Made by a program: the position numbers and the translations under genes | Shown: piece by piece, positions 1 through 9,009 of the stretch | How the letters are laid out: each line of letters starts with the position of its first letter | How positions within the stretch are numbered: position 1 is the first letter of the stretch | The notes under the pieces: model-generated | Told to the model about the DNA's origin: nothing | Database searches by the model: none | What the model saw: only the letters and a program-made list of their open reading frames with translations | Assembly (NCBI GenBank): GCA_035353815.1 | Contig: DAOQAG010000002.1 | Location: 62,001 to 126,000 of the forward strand | Reading direction: 5' to 3' | Source: JAKPUX01 sp035353815 | Lineage (GTDB): Bacteria > Zhuqueibacterota > Zhuqueibacteria > Residuimicrobiales > Residuimicrobiaceae | Length of the DNA: 64,000 nucleotides

Positions 1-2166
1 GTCGGCGGTCCGGTGCCGCTGGTTTCGAAAATGCTGGGCAACCTGCGCTTTTTCGCCTCCTATCGCGGCCAGAAGAGTCTGCTGATCTGGCCGAGCACCC
101 GGCCGGATTATCGGGATTATGATGCCCGCATCGTCGTCAATTCCGATATCAGCGATGCCCTCAAGCTGCGCATCTCCGGCCTCTCCGGAAAAATCAGCAC
201 CATGGCCGGCAACCGCGCCTCGGAGACCACCTACAAGCAGTGGCCTTACGAGCTCGCCGGCACTACCCTCGGCACGGGCGGCTATGCCCTCTTCAATATG
301 TACAGCGACTGGACCTACGGCCTTGCCGACCGCACCCACCATGCTCTCTCCGCCAAACTGACCCACATGCTGAACAAATCGACCTATTATGAGGTATCGG
401 CGGAGTATTTCCAGCGCAATTATGATACCCATTCGCCCTCGATGCGGGATACCTCCAAAACCACCGAGATCATCCCGGGCTACTTTTCCACCGCCACCCC
501 CTATGGCGTGTTTTACGGCATCGACGGCATCGTCAGCGGCATCAATGAAGGCAACCAGAACGCTCTCGCCCGCGACAAATCCGATGTCAGCGCGACCACG
601 CTTAAGGCGGACCTGACCAGCCAGGTCAATTTCAACAATCTGGTCAAGAGCGGCGTCGAATTCGTCTACAACGACCTCAACCTCAACTATGGCTATATCC
701 GCATGCAAAGCGGCGGCTTGCAATACGACAACCAGATCAAGATGCGCGATTTCCCGATCCGGGCTGCCTTTTATCTCCAGGACAAGCTTGAGACCAAGGG
801 CTTCATCCTGAATGCCGGCCTGCGGCTCGACTATAGCAACTCGCGCACCGACTGGTGGGCGCTGGATCCCTTCAACGCCCTGTTCTACTCCTATAAATAT
901 ACGGAAACCGCAGAATTGCCCCTGACCAAGGCCAAAGGCCAGTGGCAGCTCAGTCCGCGTCTGGGCATCTCCCATCCCATCACCGACCGTTCCAAGCTCT
1001 ACTTCAACTATGGTCATTTCAAGCAGATGCCGACCTACGAGTCCCAGTACCGCTTCGACCGTTCTTCCGACAATACCCTGGTTCGTTTTGGCGATCCCAA
1101 TTTGACCCTGGCCAAGACTATCGCCTACGAGCTGGGGTACGATCACGATCTCTTTGACGGCCAGATCCTGCTGCAGTTGGCGGCCTTTTACCGCGACATC
1201 AGCGACCAGCAGAACACCACCTCCTACCGCCCGGCCTATGGTACCGCCTACACAGTGACGACGAGCACGGCCTACTCGGATATTCGCGGCTTCGAGTTGA
1301 CCCTGCGCAAATCGGCGGGACGGTGGTTCTATGGATTCCTGAATTACACCTACCAGGCGACCTCCAACGGCGCCTTTGGTGAGAATTATGTTTTCGAGGA
1401 TCCCAAGTCGCAGCAGGATTATGATGAAAACACCGTCAATATTTATCAGACGCGCTCGGTGCCCTCTCCGTTCGCGCGCGCCAATCTGACCTTTGCGACC
1501 CCGCGGCAGTTTGGGCCGGCCGTGTTCAACCATGCGATCTTTGGCGATGTGCTCGCCAACATCCTGCTGCGCTGGAACCAGGGCGGCTGGACGACCTACA
1601 ATCCCAACAATGCCGGCACGACCAGCTTTAACAACAACACCAACAACAAGATCCAGAATAATATCCAGTACCTGGATTACTTTGACGCCACGCTGCGGTT
1701 GAGCAAGGCCATCCAGATCAACAAGATCAATCTGCAGGTTTTTGCTGACATCAACAACCTCTTCAACACCCGGCGCCTCAATAACACCGGTGATCTGAAC
1801 TACCGCAAGTCCCTGCATCTACCCAAAAGCGATGCCTATAACAATATTCCCGGTGATGACAAATTCGGCGATTACCGCAAGCCCGGGGTAGCCTGGCAGC
1901 CGATGGAGAACGGAGTCGACTTTAACTCGATCCCCTCCTCCAACCGCGCCTGGTATTTCGACAAGTCCTCGGATGCCTACTGGTATTACACCGACAACAT
2001 CTCGATCCCCGAGATCAAGGATCGCTGGGCCAAGGTCGAGCAGACCAAGGTGGACCAGGCCATCGAGGACAGGGCCTACATTGATATGCCCAATCCCTCC
2101 ACTTACTGGTTCCTGAATCCGCGGACCATCACCTTCGGCGTTCGTCTCGCCTTCGATATCGATTGA
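1..2166 (+). CDS. TonB-dependent receptor, C-terminal part (5' end outside window)
   Basis: Reading frame 1 is open from the first base, so the ATG at 13 is internal and the true start lies upstream. The roughly 720 visible residues are alternating amphipathic strands rich in Tyr, Phe and Asn, as in the 22-strand barrel of TonB receptors. Typical late-barrel stretches are visible, such as KLYFNYGHFKQMP (near base 1000) and a self-similar GFELTLRKS strand (near 1290). The plug and any carboxypeptidase-like N-terminal domain are not in view. The product would import a ligand across the outer membrane using TonB energy. It heads a plus-strand operon with a sorting-domain protein, a PorV-like barrel and an IPT lipoprotein, next to glycosidases, so an oligosaccharide substrate is inferred. 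No SusD-type partner follows. Confidence 0.85.
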   Translation, partial: VGGPVPLVSKMLGNLRFFASYRGQKSLLIWPSTRPDYRDYDARIVVNSDISDALKLRISGLSGKISTMAGNRASETTYKQWPYELAGTTLGTGGYALFNMYSDWTYGLADRTHHALSAKLTHMLNKSTYYEVSAEYFQRNYDTHSPSMRDTSKTTEIIPGYFSTATPYGVFYGIDGIVSGINEGNQNALARDKSDVSATTLKADLTSQVNFNNLVKSGVEFVYNDLNLNYGYIRMQSGGLQYDNQIKMRDFPIRAAFYLQDKLETKGFILNAGLRLDYSNSRTDWWALDPFNALFYSYKYTETAELPLTKAKGQWQLSPRLGISHPITDRSKLYFNYGHFKQMPTYESQYRFDRSSDNTLVRFGDPNLTLAKTIAYELGYDHDLFDGQILLQLAAFYRDISDQQNTTSYRPAYGTAYTVTTSTAYSDIRGFELTLRKSAGRWFYGFLNYTYQATSNGAFGENYVFEDPKSQQDYDENTVNIYQTRSVPSPFARANLTFATPRQFGPAVFNHAIFGDVLANILLRWNQGGWTTYNPNNAGTTSFNNNTNNKIQNNIQYLDYFDATLRLSKAIQINKINLQVFADINNLFNTRRLNNTGDLNYRKSLHLPKSDAYNNIPGDDKFGDYRKPGVAWQPMENGVDFNSIPSSNRAWYFDKSSDAYWYYTDNISIPEIKDRWAKVEQTKVDQAIEDRAYIDMPNPSTYWFLNPRTITFGVRLAFDID

Positions 2167-2201
2167 TGGCCGGCCACCAACCTAACGAATGGGAATGCAC
2201 G

Positions 2202-4475
2202 ATGAATAAAAAGAAAACCAGACTTTTGCCCCTGCTGCTGGCATTCTGCGCCCTGCTGCTGGCCGGCAGCCTGAATACGACCGCTGCCCAGGATCTCGAG
2301 TGGATCCGCGTGGGCCAGCTCCAGTGCTTTTTTATGGATTTCGGCAACGAGTGCGAACTCTATCCCTTCACGACGACCAATTTTCTCGCCTGGCCCGCCC
2401 AGTACGGCGACGACCAGTACGCCACCCGCGCCAAGTCGGTCTGGATGGGGGCCACTGATTTTTACGATCCGGTCGAGAAAAAAACCAAATCGGTCAAGGT
2501 CATCGGCTCCGGGCCGCGCTACGATACCGACAACCAGGCGTCGATGATCTTTTCAACCAGCATCAAACTGATCGGCCGCGAGGAACCTCCCAAGGTGATC
2601 GTCGACAACCAGAGCGGCTCCTCCAACAGCCTTTATGATGTCCTGGATGAGGTTGATCCCAACCTCCCCAGCGACCGCATGGTCGTCATCCGCTATAATA
2701 CCTCCATGGGCGTCTCGGTCACCAAAAAGGTGCTCGGCTTCGTCCAGCAAAACCACGACAGCTATTTCATCCACGACTATATATTCAAGAATACCGGCAT
2801 CTATAATACCAAGGGTGAGATCAACACCCAGACGCTCAAGAACTTTTGGGTCTATTTCGGTTACCGCTATGCTATGAACGGGGTCTGCTCGAACGGCTAC
2901 AGCTCGGCCTGGGGCGATTTCGGCATGGAATGGGGCTCCAGCACGGTGGCCCACGACTTCGGTCCCCCCTATCGCTCCCGCCCTGACAGCCTGCGCGGCT
3001 TCTATGCCTTTTACAGCCCCCTCAAGGGAAGCTATGGCACGCGCAACGCCGTCACCAGCCTCGGTTACGACTATGATTGGGGTTGCCCGAAGCAGACCGG
3101 AGGCGGCCCGAATCTCGATGGGCTGCTGGGCGCGGCCAAATTCGCCGGCTGCGTCACCTTGCTCGCCTCCAAGGGTCCCGGCGCCCTGTTCAACGTCGAC
3201 GATTACGGTCAGCCCGCCACGGTGAACTATTTCAACGCGGATGGCTCCACAACGACCAATCCGCAGAGCCAGTATGATGAAACGGCGATGAAATTGCGCT
3301 GGACCGTTATGACCGAGGGCCATCTGCAAAAATCGCTTTGGGAAGCCGTCGGCGACGGCCGCTATTATGCGGACTGGCTGAACACCGATCCGCTCCATCC
3401 CTCGGGCGGCATGTACGGCCAGGGCTATGGCCCCTATACCCTCGCCCCCGGCGACAGCATCCACATCATTTTTGCTGAGGGCATGAACGGCCTGAGCTGG
3501 GAGAAATGCCGCGAGGTGGGCGCCAACTGGTATCAGTACTTCGCCGGTACCGGCACCCCCACCCTGGTCAAACCGAACGGCGCAACCACCTCGAGCGTCT
3601 CGGAATACCAGAAGGCCTGGGTCTTTTCGGGTGTCGATTCCACCCTGCAGACCTACAAAAACGCCCGCGCCAATTTCCGTTCCGGCTATAACATCCCCCA
3701 GCCGCCGCCGGCGCCGGCCGCTTTCACCGTCGCCTCGGGTGGCGACGCCATCAGCCTGACCTGGGCCGACAACGCCGACAAGACCCCGCATTTCAACGGC
3801 TATGTGATCTACCGTTCGGAAGGGCTGGTCAAGGATTACCGCGCGGTGTATGAAAAGATCTTTGAATGCAGTGCCGCTGACGTCGTGCACAGCTATGATG
3901 ACACCTCGGCAACGCGCGGATTTAACTATTATTACTATATCCAGTCCAAGGATGACGGGACGCAGAACGACGTCAAACCGGGCGTTCCCCTCTACAGCAG
4001 CCGCTTTCTGACGATGACCTCGGTGGCGGCCAACCTCCTCCGCCCCGCTGGCGATCTGCTCGCTGAAGTACGCGTCGTCCCGAATCCCTACGATATCCGC
4101 TCCCGCAAGTGGCAGTTCGGCGAAGTCGGCCCTTATGACCGGATCATGTTCTATGGCATACCGCCCAAATGCAAGCTGAAAATCTTCACCGACGATGGCA
4201 CCCTGATCTGGGAGACCCAGCACACCAATGGCTCCGGCGACGAGCCCTGGGACTCCAAGACCTCCTCGAACCAGATCGTCGTCAGCGGCATTTATATTCT
4301 CTATGTCGAGGTGACCGAGGATATTTACGCAACCGACGACCGCGTCGCGCGCTATGACATCACCGATGAAAACCTCAAGACGATCTACAAGCAGGGCGAC
4401 GTGATCTACCAGAAGGGGGACAAGATCTTCAGCGCCGGGCAATCGACCTTCCGCAAGTTCGTCATTATTCGATAA
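2202..4475 (+). CDS. Secreted FN3 protein with T9SS/FlgD-like C-terminal domain
   Basis: I chose the ATG at 2202 over the in-frame ATG at 2163, which overlaps the receptor gene. Only the 2202 start gives a clean signal peptide (KKK, then a Leu/Ala core, then TTAAQ). The 757-residue product has a large N-terminal region I do not recognise. A fibronectin type III domain follows at about residues 500-600 (SLTWADN, then FNGYVIYRSEG). From about residue 625 there is a sorting/FlgD-like domain with VVPNPYD, LKIFTDDGTLIWE and SGIYILYVEV. Unusually, about 45 residues sit between the SGIYILYV strand and the final FRKFVIIR strand. The gene follows the TonB receptor by 35 bp and precedes a PorV-like gene, so it is likely a surface or secreted partner of that receptor. 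Function is unknown. Confidence 0.75.
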   Translation: MNKKKTRLLPLLLAFCALLLAGSLNTTAAQDLEWIRVGQLQCFFMDFGNECELYPFTTTNFLAWPAQYGDDQYATRAKSVWMGATDFYDPVEKKTKSVKVIGSGPRYDTDNQASMIFSTSIKLIGREEPPKVIVDNQSGSSNSLYDVLDEVDPNLPSDRMVVIRYNTSMGVSVTKKVLGFVQQNHDSYFIHDYIFKNTGIYNTKGEINTQTLKNFWVYFGYRYAMNGVCSNGYSSAWGDFGMEWGSSTVAHDFGPPYRSRPDSLRGFYAFYSPLKGSYGTRNAVTSLGYDYDWGCPKQTGGGPNLDGLLGAAKFAGCVTLLASKGPGALFNVDDYGQPATVNYFNADGSTTTNPQSQYDETAMKLRWTVMTEGHLQKSLWEAVGDGRYYADWLNTDPLHPSGGMYGQGYGPYTLAPGDSIHIIFAEGMNGLSWEKCREVGANWYQYFAGTGTPTLVKPNGATTSSVSEYQKAWVFSGVDSTLQTYKNARANFRSGYNIPQPPPAPAAFTVASGGDAISLTWADNADKTPHFNGYVIYRSEGLVKDYRAVYEKIFECSAADVVHSYDDTSATRGFNYYYYIQSKDDGTQNDVKPGVPLYSSRFLTMTSVAANLLRPAGDLLAEVRVVPNPYDIRSRKWQFGEVGPYDRIMFYGIPPKCKLKIFTDDGTLIWETQHTNGSGDEPWDSKTSSNQIVVSGIYILYVEVTEDIYATDDRVARYDITDENLKTIYKQGDVIYQKGDKIFSAGQSTFRKFVIIR

Positions 4476-4488
4476 AGGGAGCAGATAG

Positions 4489-5553
4489 ATGAAGAAAATA
4501 ACCGCACTCCTCCTGTTCGGGATTTCCCTGGTCCTGCTCTCCTCCACCGGTGGAAATGCCCAGGACAATCAGAAACTGGCGCAAACCAGTTTCAAATTCC
4601 TGAGTGTCGTCTCCGACGCCCAGGGAGCCGCCATGGCCGGGGCGATGACCAGCCTGCCCATGAACTCCAGTGCTCTCTTTTTCAACCCGGCGGGGATGGC
4701 GAACATGGAAAAACGCGCCGACCTCTCGCTCAGCAATAACGAATGGATCGCCGACATCCGGCATTATACCGTGGGCCTGGCCCTCAATCCCGCCCAGGGC
4801 AAATACGGCGTCTTTGGCATGAGCCTGCAATATGCCGATTTCGGCAGCTTCATCGGCACCATCGTCAGCAAGGACCCGGGCAATCTCAAGGGATACGAGG
4901 AAACGGGCCTCTTTGATCTCAACGCCTATGCCGTGGGCATCGGCTACGCCAAGGCCCTGACCGACCGTTTCAGCGTCGGCGGGCAGGTGCGGCTGGCCCA
5001 TCAGGATCTGGGCGACAGCAGGATCCCCAATGAATCGAAAAATATCCCGATTTACAATGATTCGACCCATGCCATCATCGGCTATGAGGATTCGACAGCC
5101 ACCGGCACCAATCGCCTCAATCCCCTGGTCTTTGACTTTGGCACCCAGTTCAAGACGGGCGTCAAGAGCCTGGTCTTCGGCATGTCGGTGCGCAACTTCT
5201 CCAAGGAAATCCAGTACGTCTATGAGCAGTTCCAGCTGCCCCTGGTCTTCACCATTGGCATCTCGATGAACCTCATGGATCTTTTCAGGGAGGTCCCCTA
5301 TCATCAGACCCTGGTGATGAGCGTTGACGCCAGCCACTATCGCGACCATCCCGAGCAGGTGAAGGTGGGCCTGGATTACCGGATCATGAATACATTCGCC
5401 TTGCGCGGCGGATATGTCTCCGCCAGCGATGAGAACAGCGGCTTTTCGTTCGGACTCGGCGTCTACAAGGCCGGCTTTGCCTTCGATTACGCCTATACCC
5501 CCTACGGGGTCTTCGATAAAGTCCAGCGCATGACCGCCCGGATCTCACTGTAA
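4489..5553 (+). CDS. PorV/PorQ-family outer-membrane protein
   Basis: The protein has 354 residues with a signal peptide ending near GGNAQ. The N-terminus has the family signature: a SFKFLSVVSDAQGAAMAGA stretch followed by SSALFFNPAGMAN, where NPAG is the PorV/PorQ/UPF0164 hallmark. The rest is beta-barrel-like with a terminal aromatic/hydrophobic strand (MTARISL). PorV proteins are FadL-like barrels. In T9SS bacteria PorV shuttles cargo to the attachment complex, while paralogues act as operon-specific partners. A ribosome-binding site (AGGGAGC) precedes the ATG, and the gene starts 13 bp after its upstream neighbour. I infer that it works with the adjacent sorting-domain protein and TonB receptor rather than being the global PorV. 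Confidence 0.82.
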   Translation: MKKITALLLFGISLVLLSSTGGNAQDNQKLAQTSFKFLSVVSDAQGAAMAGAMTSLPMNSSALFFNPAGMANMEKRADLSLSNNEWIADIRHYTVGLALNPAQGKYGVFGMSLQYADFGSFIGTIVSKDPGNLKGYEETGLFDLNAYAVGIGYAKALTDRFSVGGQVRLAHQDLGDSRIPNESKNIPIYNDSTHAIIGYEDSTATGTNRLNPLVFDFGTQFKTGVKSLVFGMSVRNFSKEIQYVYEQFQLPLVFTIGISMNLMDLFREVPYHQTLVMSVDASHYRDHPEQVKVGLDYRIMNTFALRGGYVSASDENSGFSFGLGVYKAGFAFDYAYTPYGVFDKVQRMTARISL

Positions 5554-5573
5554 ACAAGGCCAAGGAGATTACC

Positions 5574-6830
5574 ATGATGAAACCTCGCACCATTTTGCAT
5601 TTTGTGACCCTCCTGCTGGCGGCAACAGGGCTGTTCATGGCCGGATGCGAATTCGATGTGGCCGAACCCAAGTGGGAGGAACCGGCGCCCAGCACGGCTG
5701 CCGTCACGATCTCCGCCATCGACCCGGCCGCCGCTGTCGCGGGCGTGAACTATATCACCATCCATGGCGCCAACTTCACCGGGGCGATCGACACCCTGAC
5801 CATCCAAAGCTCGGACAAGGACACCAGCTACCGCTATCTTTATAATGGCGTCTTCTTTGACGATGTCAAGGCCGATGTCGTAGAATACTCGGATACCTTC
5901 ATCAAGGTGCGCCGGCCCAAACTGGCCACCGAGGCCTGTCAGGTCAAGGTCGTCTCCAACAAGGCCCTGCTGACCGCCCAATATGCCCAGCCCTACCGCA
6001 TCGACGGGGTGGTCGGCCGCGTCGGCATGTTTAACGAAGACCTGCCCCTGGCCGTGACCGCGGTCGACGCCAATGAAAATCTCTACGTCGTCGAGACCAA
6101 CACCCGCTACATCCAGAAAATCACCCCGGGCGGCGACAAGAGCAATACCGGCACCGCCCTGCGCGTGCCGTACGATGCCAGCATCGGCCCGGATGGCAAC
6201 CTCTATCTGGCTGGCAACAACCGTGCGATCGACCGTCTGGATGTAGCCACCGGCACGGTCGCCCGCTGGGTCAACCTCCCCTCAGGAAAAGTCGTCAGGT
6301 TTCTCGATTTCGACGCCAGCGGCTATTGCTTCTCAGGCGGCACCCGTACCGACCTGGTGGTGACTCCCTTCGATCTGGCCACCACGTCGATCTCGGCCGG
6401 CTTTTATGCCACCCAGGAGATTCTCGCCATCCGCTGCTATAATGGCGCTGTATACGTCGCCGTCCGCGCGACGGCCGCAGATCCGGTCAAGATCTTCCGC
6501 CATGCCATCGGCGACAAGGGCAGCGTCGGCGTGCAGGAACTGGTGGTCGATCTCTCCACCGCCAGCGCATCTGCTGGCCGTACCCTCAAGGCGATCTCTT
6601 TCGCCGCGGACGGCACCCTGCTGCTGGCAACGGATGCCGTTGACCCGCTGCTGAGCTACTCTCCGGCTACGGGCAAGATGGACTTTTACTATAAAGGGAT
6701 TCTCAATCCCTACTGCAAGCACCTGGCGTGGGGCACCGGAAACTACCTCTATATGATTTGCGGGGATGATACCGCGGGGGAGGAGTGGACGGTGTACAAG
6801 GTTGATATGGGGATGGCCGCCGGCCGGTGA
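5574..6830 (+). CDS. IPT/TIG-domain lipoprotein with beta-propeller
   Basis: The 418-residue lipoprotein has lipobox LFMAGC with acylated Cys25. The start at 5574 is supported by AAGGAG six bases upstream; a second ATG follows at once. Residues about 40-135 form an IPT/TIG immunoglobulin-like domain (ISAIDPAAAVAGVNYITIHG). Residues about 145-415 carry repeated blades such as VDANENLYVVETN, IGPDGNLYLAGNN and FAADGTLLLATD, typical of an NHL/SMP-30-like propeller. IPT lipoproteins encoded next to SusC-like receptors serve as surface glycan-binding proteins in Bacteroidota, and this one could fill that role here. The binding function is inferred from context only. It is the last gene of the operon and is followed by a strong terminator. 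Confidence 0.75.
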   Translation: MMKPRTILHFVTLLLAATGLFMAGCEFDVAEPKWEEPAPSTAAVTISAIDPAAAVAGVNYITIHGANFTGAIDTLTIQSSDKDTSYRYLYNGVFFDDVKADVVEYSDTFIKVRRPKLATEACQVKVVSNKALLTAQYAQPYRIDGVVGRVGMFNEDLPLAVTAVDANENLYVVETNTRYIQKITPGGDKSNTGTALRVPYDASIGPDGNLYLAGNNRAIDRLDVATGTVARWVNLPSGKVVRFLDFDASGYCFSGGTRTDLVVTPFDLATTSISAGFYATQEILAIRCYNGAVYVAVRATAADPVKIFRHAIGDKGSVGVQELVVDLSTASASAGRTLKAISFAADGTLLLATDAVDPLLSYSPATGKMDFYYKGILNPYCKHLAWGTGNYLYMICGDDTAGEEWTVYKVDMGMAAGR

Positions 6831-6851
6831 GCCTCCCGCTACAACCCAGCC

Positions 6852-6881
6852 AAGGCCTGTGGTTCCCCCACAGGCCTTTTT
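6852..6881 (+). terminator. Intrinsic terminator after the receptor operon
   Basis: A perfect 11-bp stem (AAGGCCTGTGG at 6852-6862, complement at 6868-6878) with a 5-base loop ends in a run of T. It lies 21 bp after the lipoprotein stop and only 29 bp before the next start codon, so the following glycosidase gene needs either read-through or a promoter overlapping this hairpin. Confidence 0.88.
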
Positions 6882-6910
6882 GTTGAACATCGACTTTATG
6901 AGGATCATGC

Positions 6911-8842
6911 ATGCATGTTCAGATCTCCAGGGCGGTGACTCTCCTTGTGCTCGCAGGCGGCACGATGCTCGGTGCGCAGACGGCGGGCAATTGTTTTCTC
7001 GAGGATTTTCTGCCGCGAACCGCGATGCTACCGCCGTCCCAAACCGCGGTAAAAACTGCGGTATCTCCGGGGGTGACCATTACCATCTCCACCCGCGACA
7101 CCCTCGCCCGGGTTTCGCCCTATATCTTCGGCAATGCCCTGGCCGCCTGGGTCGGCAATGATGTGATGAACAAGGTGCTCATCGGCCATATGCAAAAGCT
7201 CGCCCCCACCCTGATCCGCTATCCGGGCGGCAGCTGGGGCGATATCTTTTTCTGGAATGGCGATCCGGGCCACTTGCCCTCCACCATCCCCGATGGCGCC
7301 AACAACGGCGCGCCGATTGCCCTCTCGCCGCAATACGGCGTGAATAGCTGGACGACCACGGTGGCCAACTACTATTCGCTGCGCGATCAGGTCAACGCCA
7401 CTCAGGGACTGATCACCATCAATTATGGCTATGCCCGCTATGGCCTCGGCGACAAACCAGCGGAAGAAGCCGCCCATCTCGCCGCCGAATGGGTCCGTCA
7501 TGATGCCGGCCGCACCCGATTCTGGGAAATCGGCAACGAGAACGCCGGTCCGTGGGAGGCGGGCTGGCAAATCGATACCACGCGCAACAAGGACGGCCAA
7601 CCCAAAATCATCACCGGGGCCTTATATGGACGTCACTTCAGGATCTTCGCCGATTCCATGCGCGCTGCCGCGGCTGAACTGGACGAAACCATTTACATCG
7701 GCGGACAGATCCTGCACTATGATGGCACAACGAGCTGGAATATCGCGGACCGGACCTGGAATGAGGGATTCTTGCGGGAGGTTGGAGATGCCGCTGATTT
7801 TTATGTGATGCATAACTATTTCGGCAGCACGGGCGTGAGCATGGCCAAAAGCCAGATCGACCTGGCGCGCAATGAGATCAAGAAAAACATCACCTTTATC
7901 CGTCAGGATATCGCCCGTCAACAAGCCTTCAGCAAACCTGTCGCACTGACGGAATGGAACATGGTCGATCACCCCCAGGCCGCAACCTCCATCGCCAACG
8001 GCATGCAAGCCGTCGTGCTGACCTGCGAAATGATCCAGAACAACTTTGGCATGTCCGCCCGTTGGCTGCTCGTCCACTGGGAGTCGGGCGGGATGTTCTA
8101 TAAAGGCGCCAATGCCGCCATCCCGGCCTGGAGTCCGCGCCCCGACTTTTTTTATCTCTACTACCTGCAGCATTTCACCGGGGACCACAGCGTCAAATCG
8201 TCGGTCAGCGGCAGCAGCGATATCCTCTCCTATGCCACCACCTTTGCCTCCGGCGAGCTGGCGGTCGTGATCGTCAACAAGGGCGCCACGGAACAAACCC
8301 TGGAGCTGTCGCCGCAAGAGTTCCAGCCGGGCGACCGCTATTATCTTTATTCGCTCACAGGAACAAGCAACGAACAGTGGGCCCAAAAGGTCACGGTCAA
8401 TGGCACCGGACCATCCGGAGCAGCCTGGGGACCGGTCGAGGGACTGGCTCATTTGCCGGCTCTGGCCTATGAAACGGGCGGCGGCATCCGCTTTTCCTCA
8501 CCGCCGCTCTCGGTGCAATATGTGCTCATCAGCAGCCCTGCCGCCGGCGTGACCTCCGCGCCGGCCGGCGCCCCCGAGCACTTTGATCTCGGCCAGAATT
8601 ATCCCAATCCCTTCAACGCCCGGACGATGATCTCGTACGCACTACCCCGTGAGAGTCCGGTGCACCTGCGCGTCCTCGACCTGAACGGCCGTGAGGTCGC
8701 GCTTTTGCTCGATGGCAGTGTACAGCAAGCGGGCGTGCATCGCATCGCCTTCGACGCCAGCCGGCTCAGCAGCGGCCTCTACCTCTGCCGGCTCGAGGCG
8801 GGCAGCCGGGCCGCGACGCGCAAGATGCTGCTGGTCCGGTAA
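6911..8842 (+). CDS. Clan GH-A glycosidase (arabinofuranosidase-like) with T9SS sorting domain
   Basis: The 643-residue secreted enzyme has a signal peptide ending near LGAQTA. The catalytic barrel has RYPGGSWGD (substrate pocket), the acid/base motif WEIGNENAG with Glu210, and the likely nucleophile in ALTEWN with Glu348. This is the arrangement of clan GH-A families such as GH51, GH39, GH30 and GH79. The RYPGG motif makes alpha-L-arabinofuranosidase of GH51 type the best guess, but the family is not certain. A beta-sandwich follows. Residues about 557-643 form a T9SS type A sorting domain (FDLGQNYPNPFNART, then SSGLYLCRLEAG). The product should be exported through the T9SS and act outside the cell on arabinose- or xylose-bearing glycans. 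It sits between the TonB receptor operon and the GH2/GH31 pair. Confidence 0.78.
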   Translation: MHVQISRAVTLLVLAGGTMLGAQTAGNCFLEDFLPRTAMLPPSQTAVKTAVSPGVTITISTRDTLARVSPYIFGNALAAWVGNDVMNKVLIGHMQKLAPTLIRYPGGSWGDIFFWNGDPGHLPSTIPDGANNGAPIALSPQYGVNSWTTTVANYYSLRDQVNATQGLITINYGYARYGLGDKPAEEAAHLAAEWVRHDAGRTRFWEIGNENAGPWEAGWQIDTTRNKDGQPKIITGALYGRHFRIFADSMRAAAAELDETIYIGGQILHYDGTTSWNIADRTWNEGFLREVGDAADFYVMHNYFGSTGVSMAKSQIDLARNEIKKNITFIRQDIARQQAFSKPVALTEWNMVDHPQAATSIANGMQAVVLTCEMIQNNFGMSARWLLVHWESGGMFYKGANAAIPAWSPRPDFFYLYYLQHFTGDHSVKSSVSGSSDILSYATTFASGELAVVIVNKGATEQTLELSPQEFQPGDRYYLYSLTGTSNEQWAQKVTVNGTGPSGAAWGPVEGLAHLPALAYETGGGIRFSSPPLSVQYVLISSPAAGVTSAPAGAPEHFDLGQNYPNPFNARTMISYALPRESPVHLRVLDLNGREVALLLDGSVQQAGVHRIAFDASRLSSGLYLCRLEAGSRAATRKMLLVR

Positions 8843-8856
8843 GGCCCTAAACGCGT

Positions 8857-8885
8857 GCGCCCACCCGGGTAATTCGGGTGGGCGC
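8857..8885. terminator. Palindromic hairpin between convergent glycosidase genes
   Basis: A perfect 11-bp GC-rich stem (GCGCCCACCCG at 8857-8867, complement at 8875-8885) encloses a 7-base loop. It lies 14 bp after the plus-strand glycosidase stop and in front of the minus-strand GH2 stop. It has no T tract, so it is either a weak bidirectional terminator or a REP-like palindrome. Its right arm begins the direct repeat at 8875-8908. Confidence 0.55.
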
Positions 8886-8987
8886 CAGATGAACAGGGGC
8901 TGCGGCTTGCGGAGCTGCAGTCAAAGGTTGCATTTGCGCCTGCCAGCATAATCCGGGTGGGCGCCAGATGAATAGGGGCTGTGGCTT
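8875..8987. repeat. 34-bp direct repeat pair in intergenic spacer
   Basis: Two copies, 8875-8908 and 8954-8987, match at 32 of 34 positions with a 79-bp period. Both begin CGGGTGGGCGCCAGATGAA and end GGCTT. The first copy shares its start with the right arm of the preceding palindrome. The spacer holds no credible gene. Confidence 0.8.
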
Positions 8988-9009
8988 CCGCAGGTACGGC
9001 CCGCACAAC

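Noticed and set aside
13..15. ATG at 13 as the start of the TonB receptor
   Set aside because: The frame is open to the window edge and the visible part begins in the middle of the protein; no ribosome site or signal peptide is present.
2553..4568. Open frame of 671 codons on the minus strand
   Set aside because: It is antisense to a protein with clear FN3 and sorting domains and has no recognisable motifs of its own; long antisense frames are expected at this base composition.
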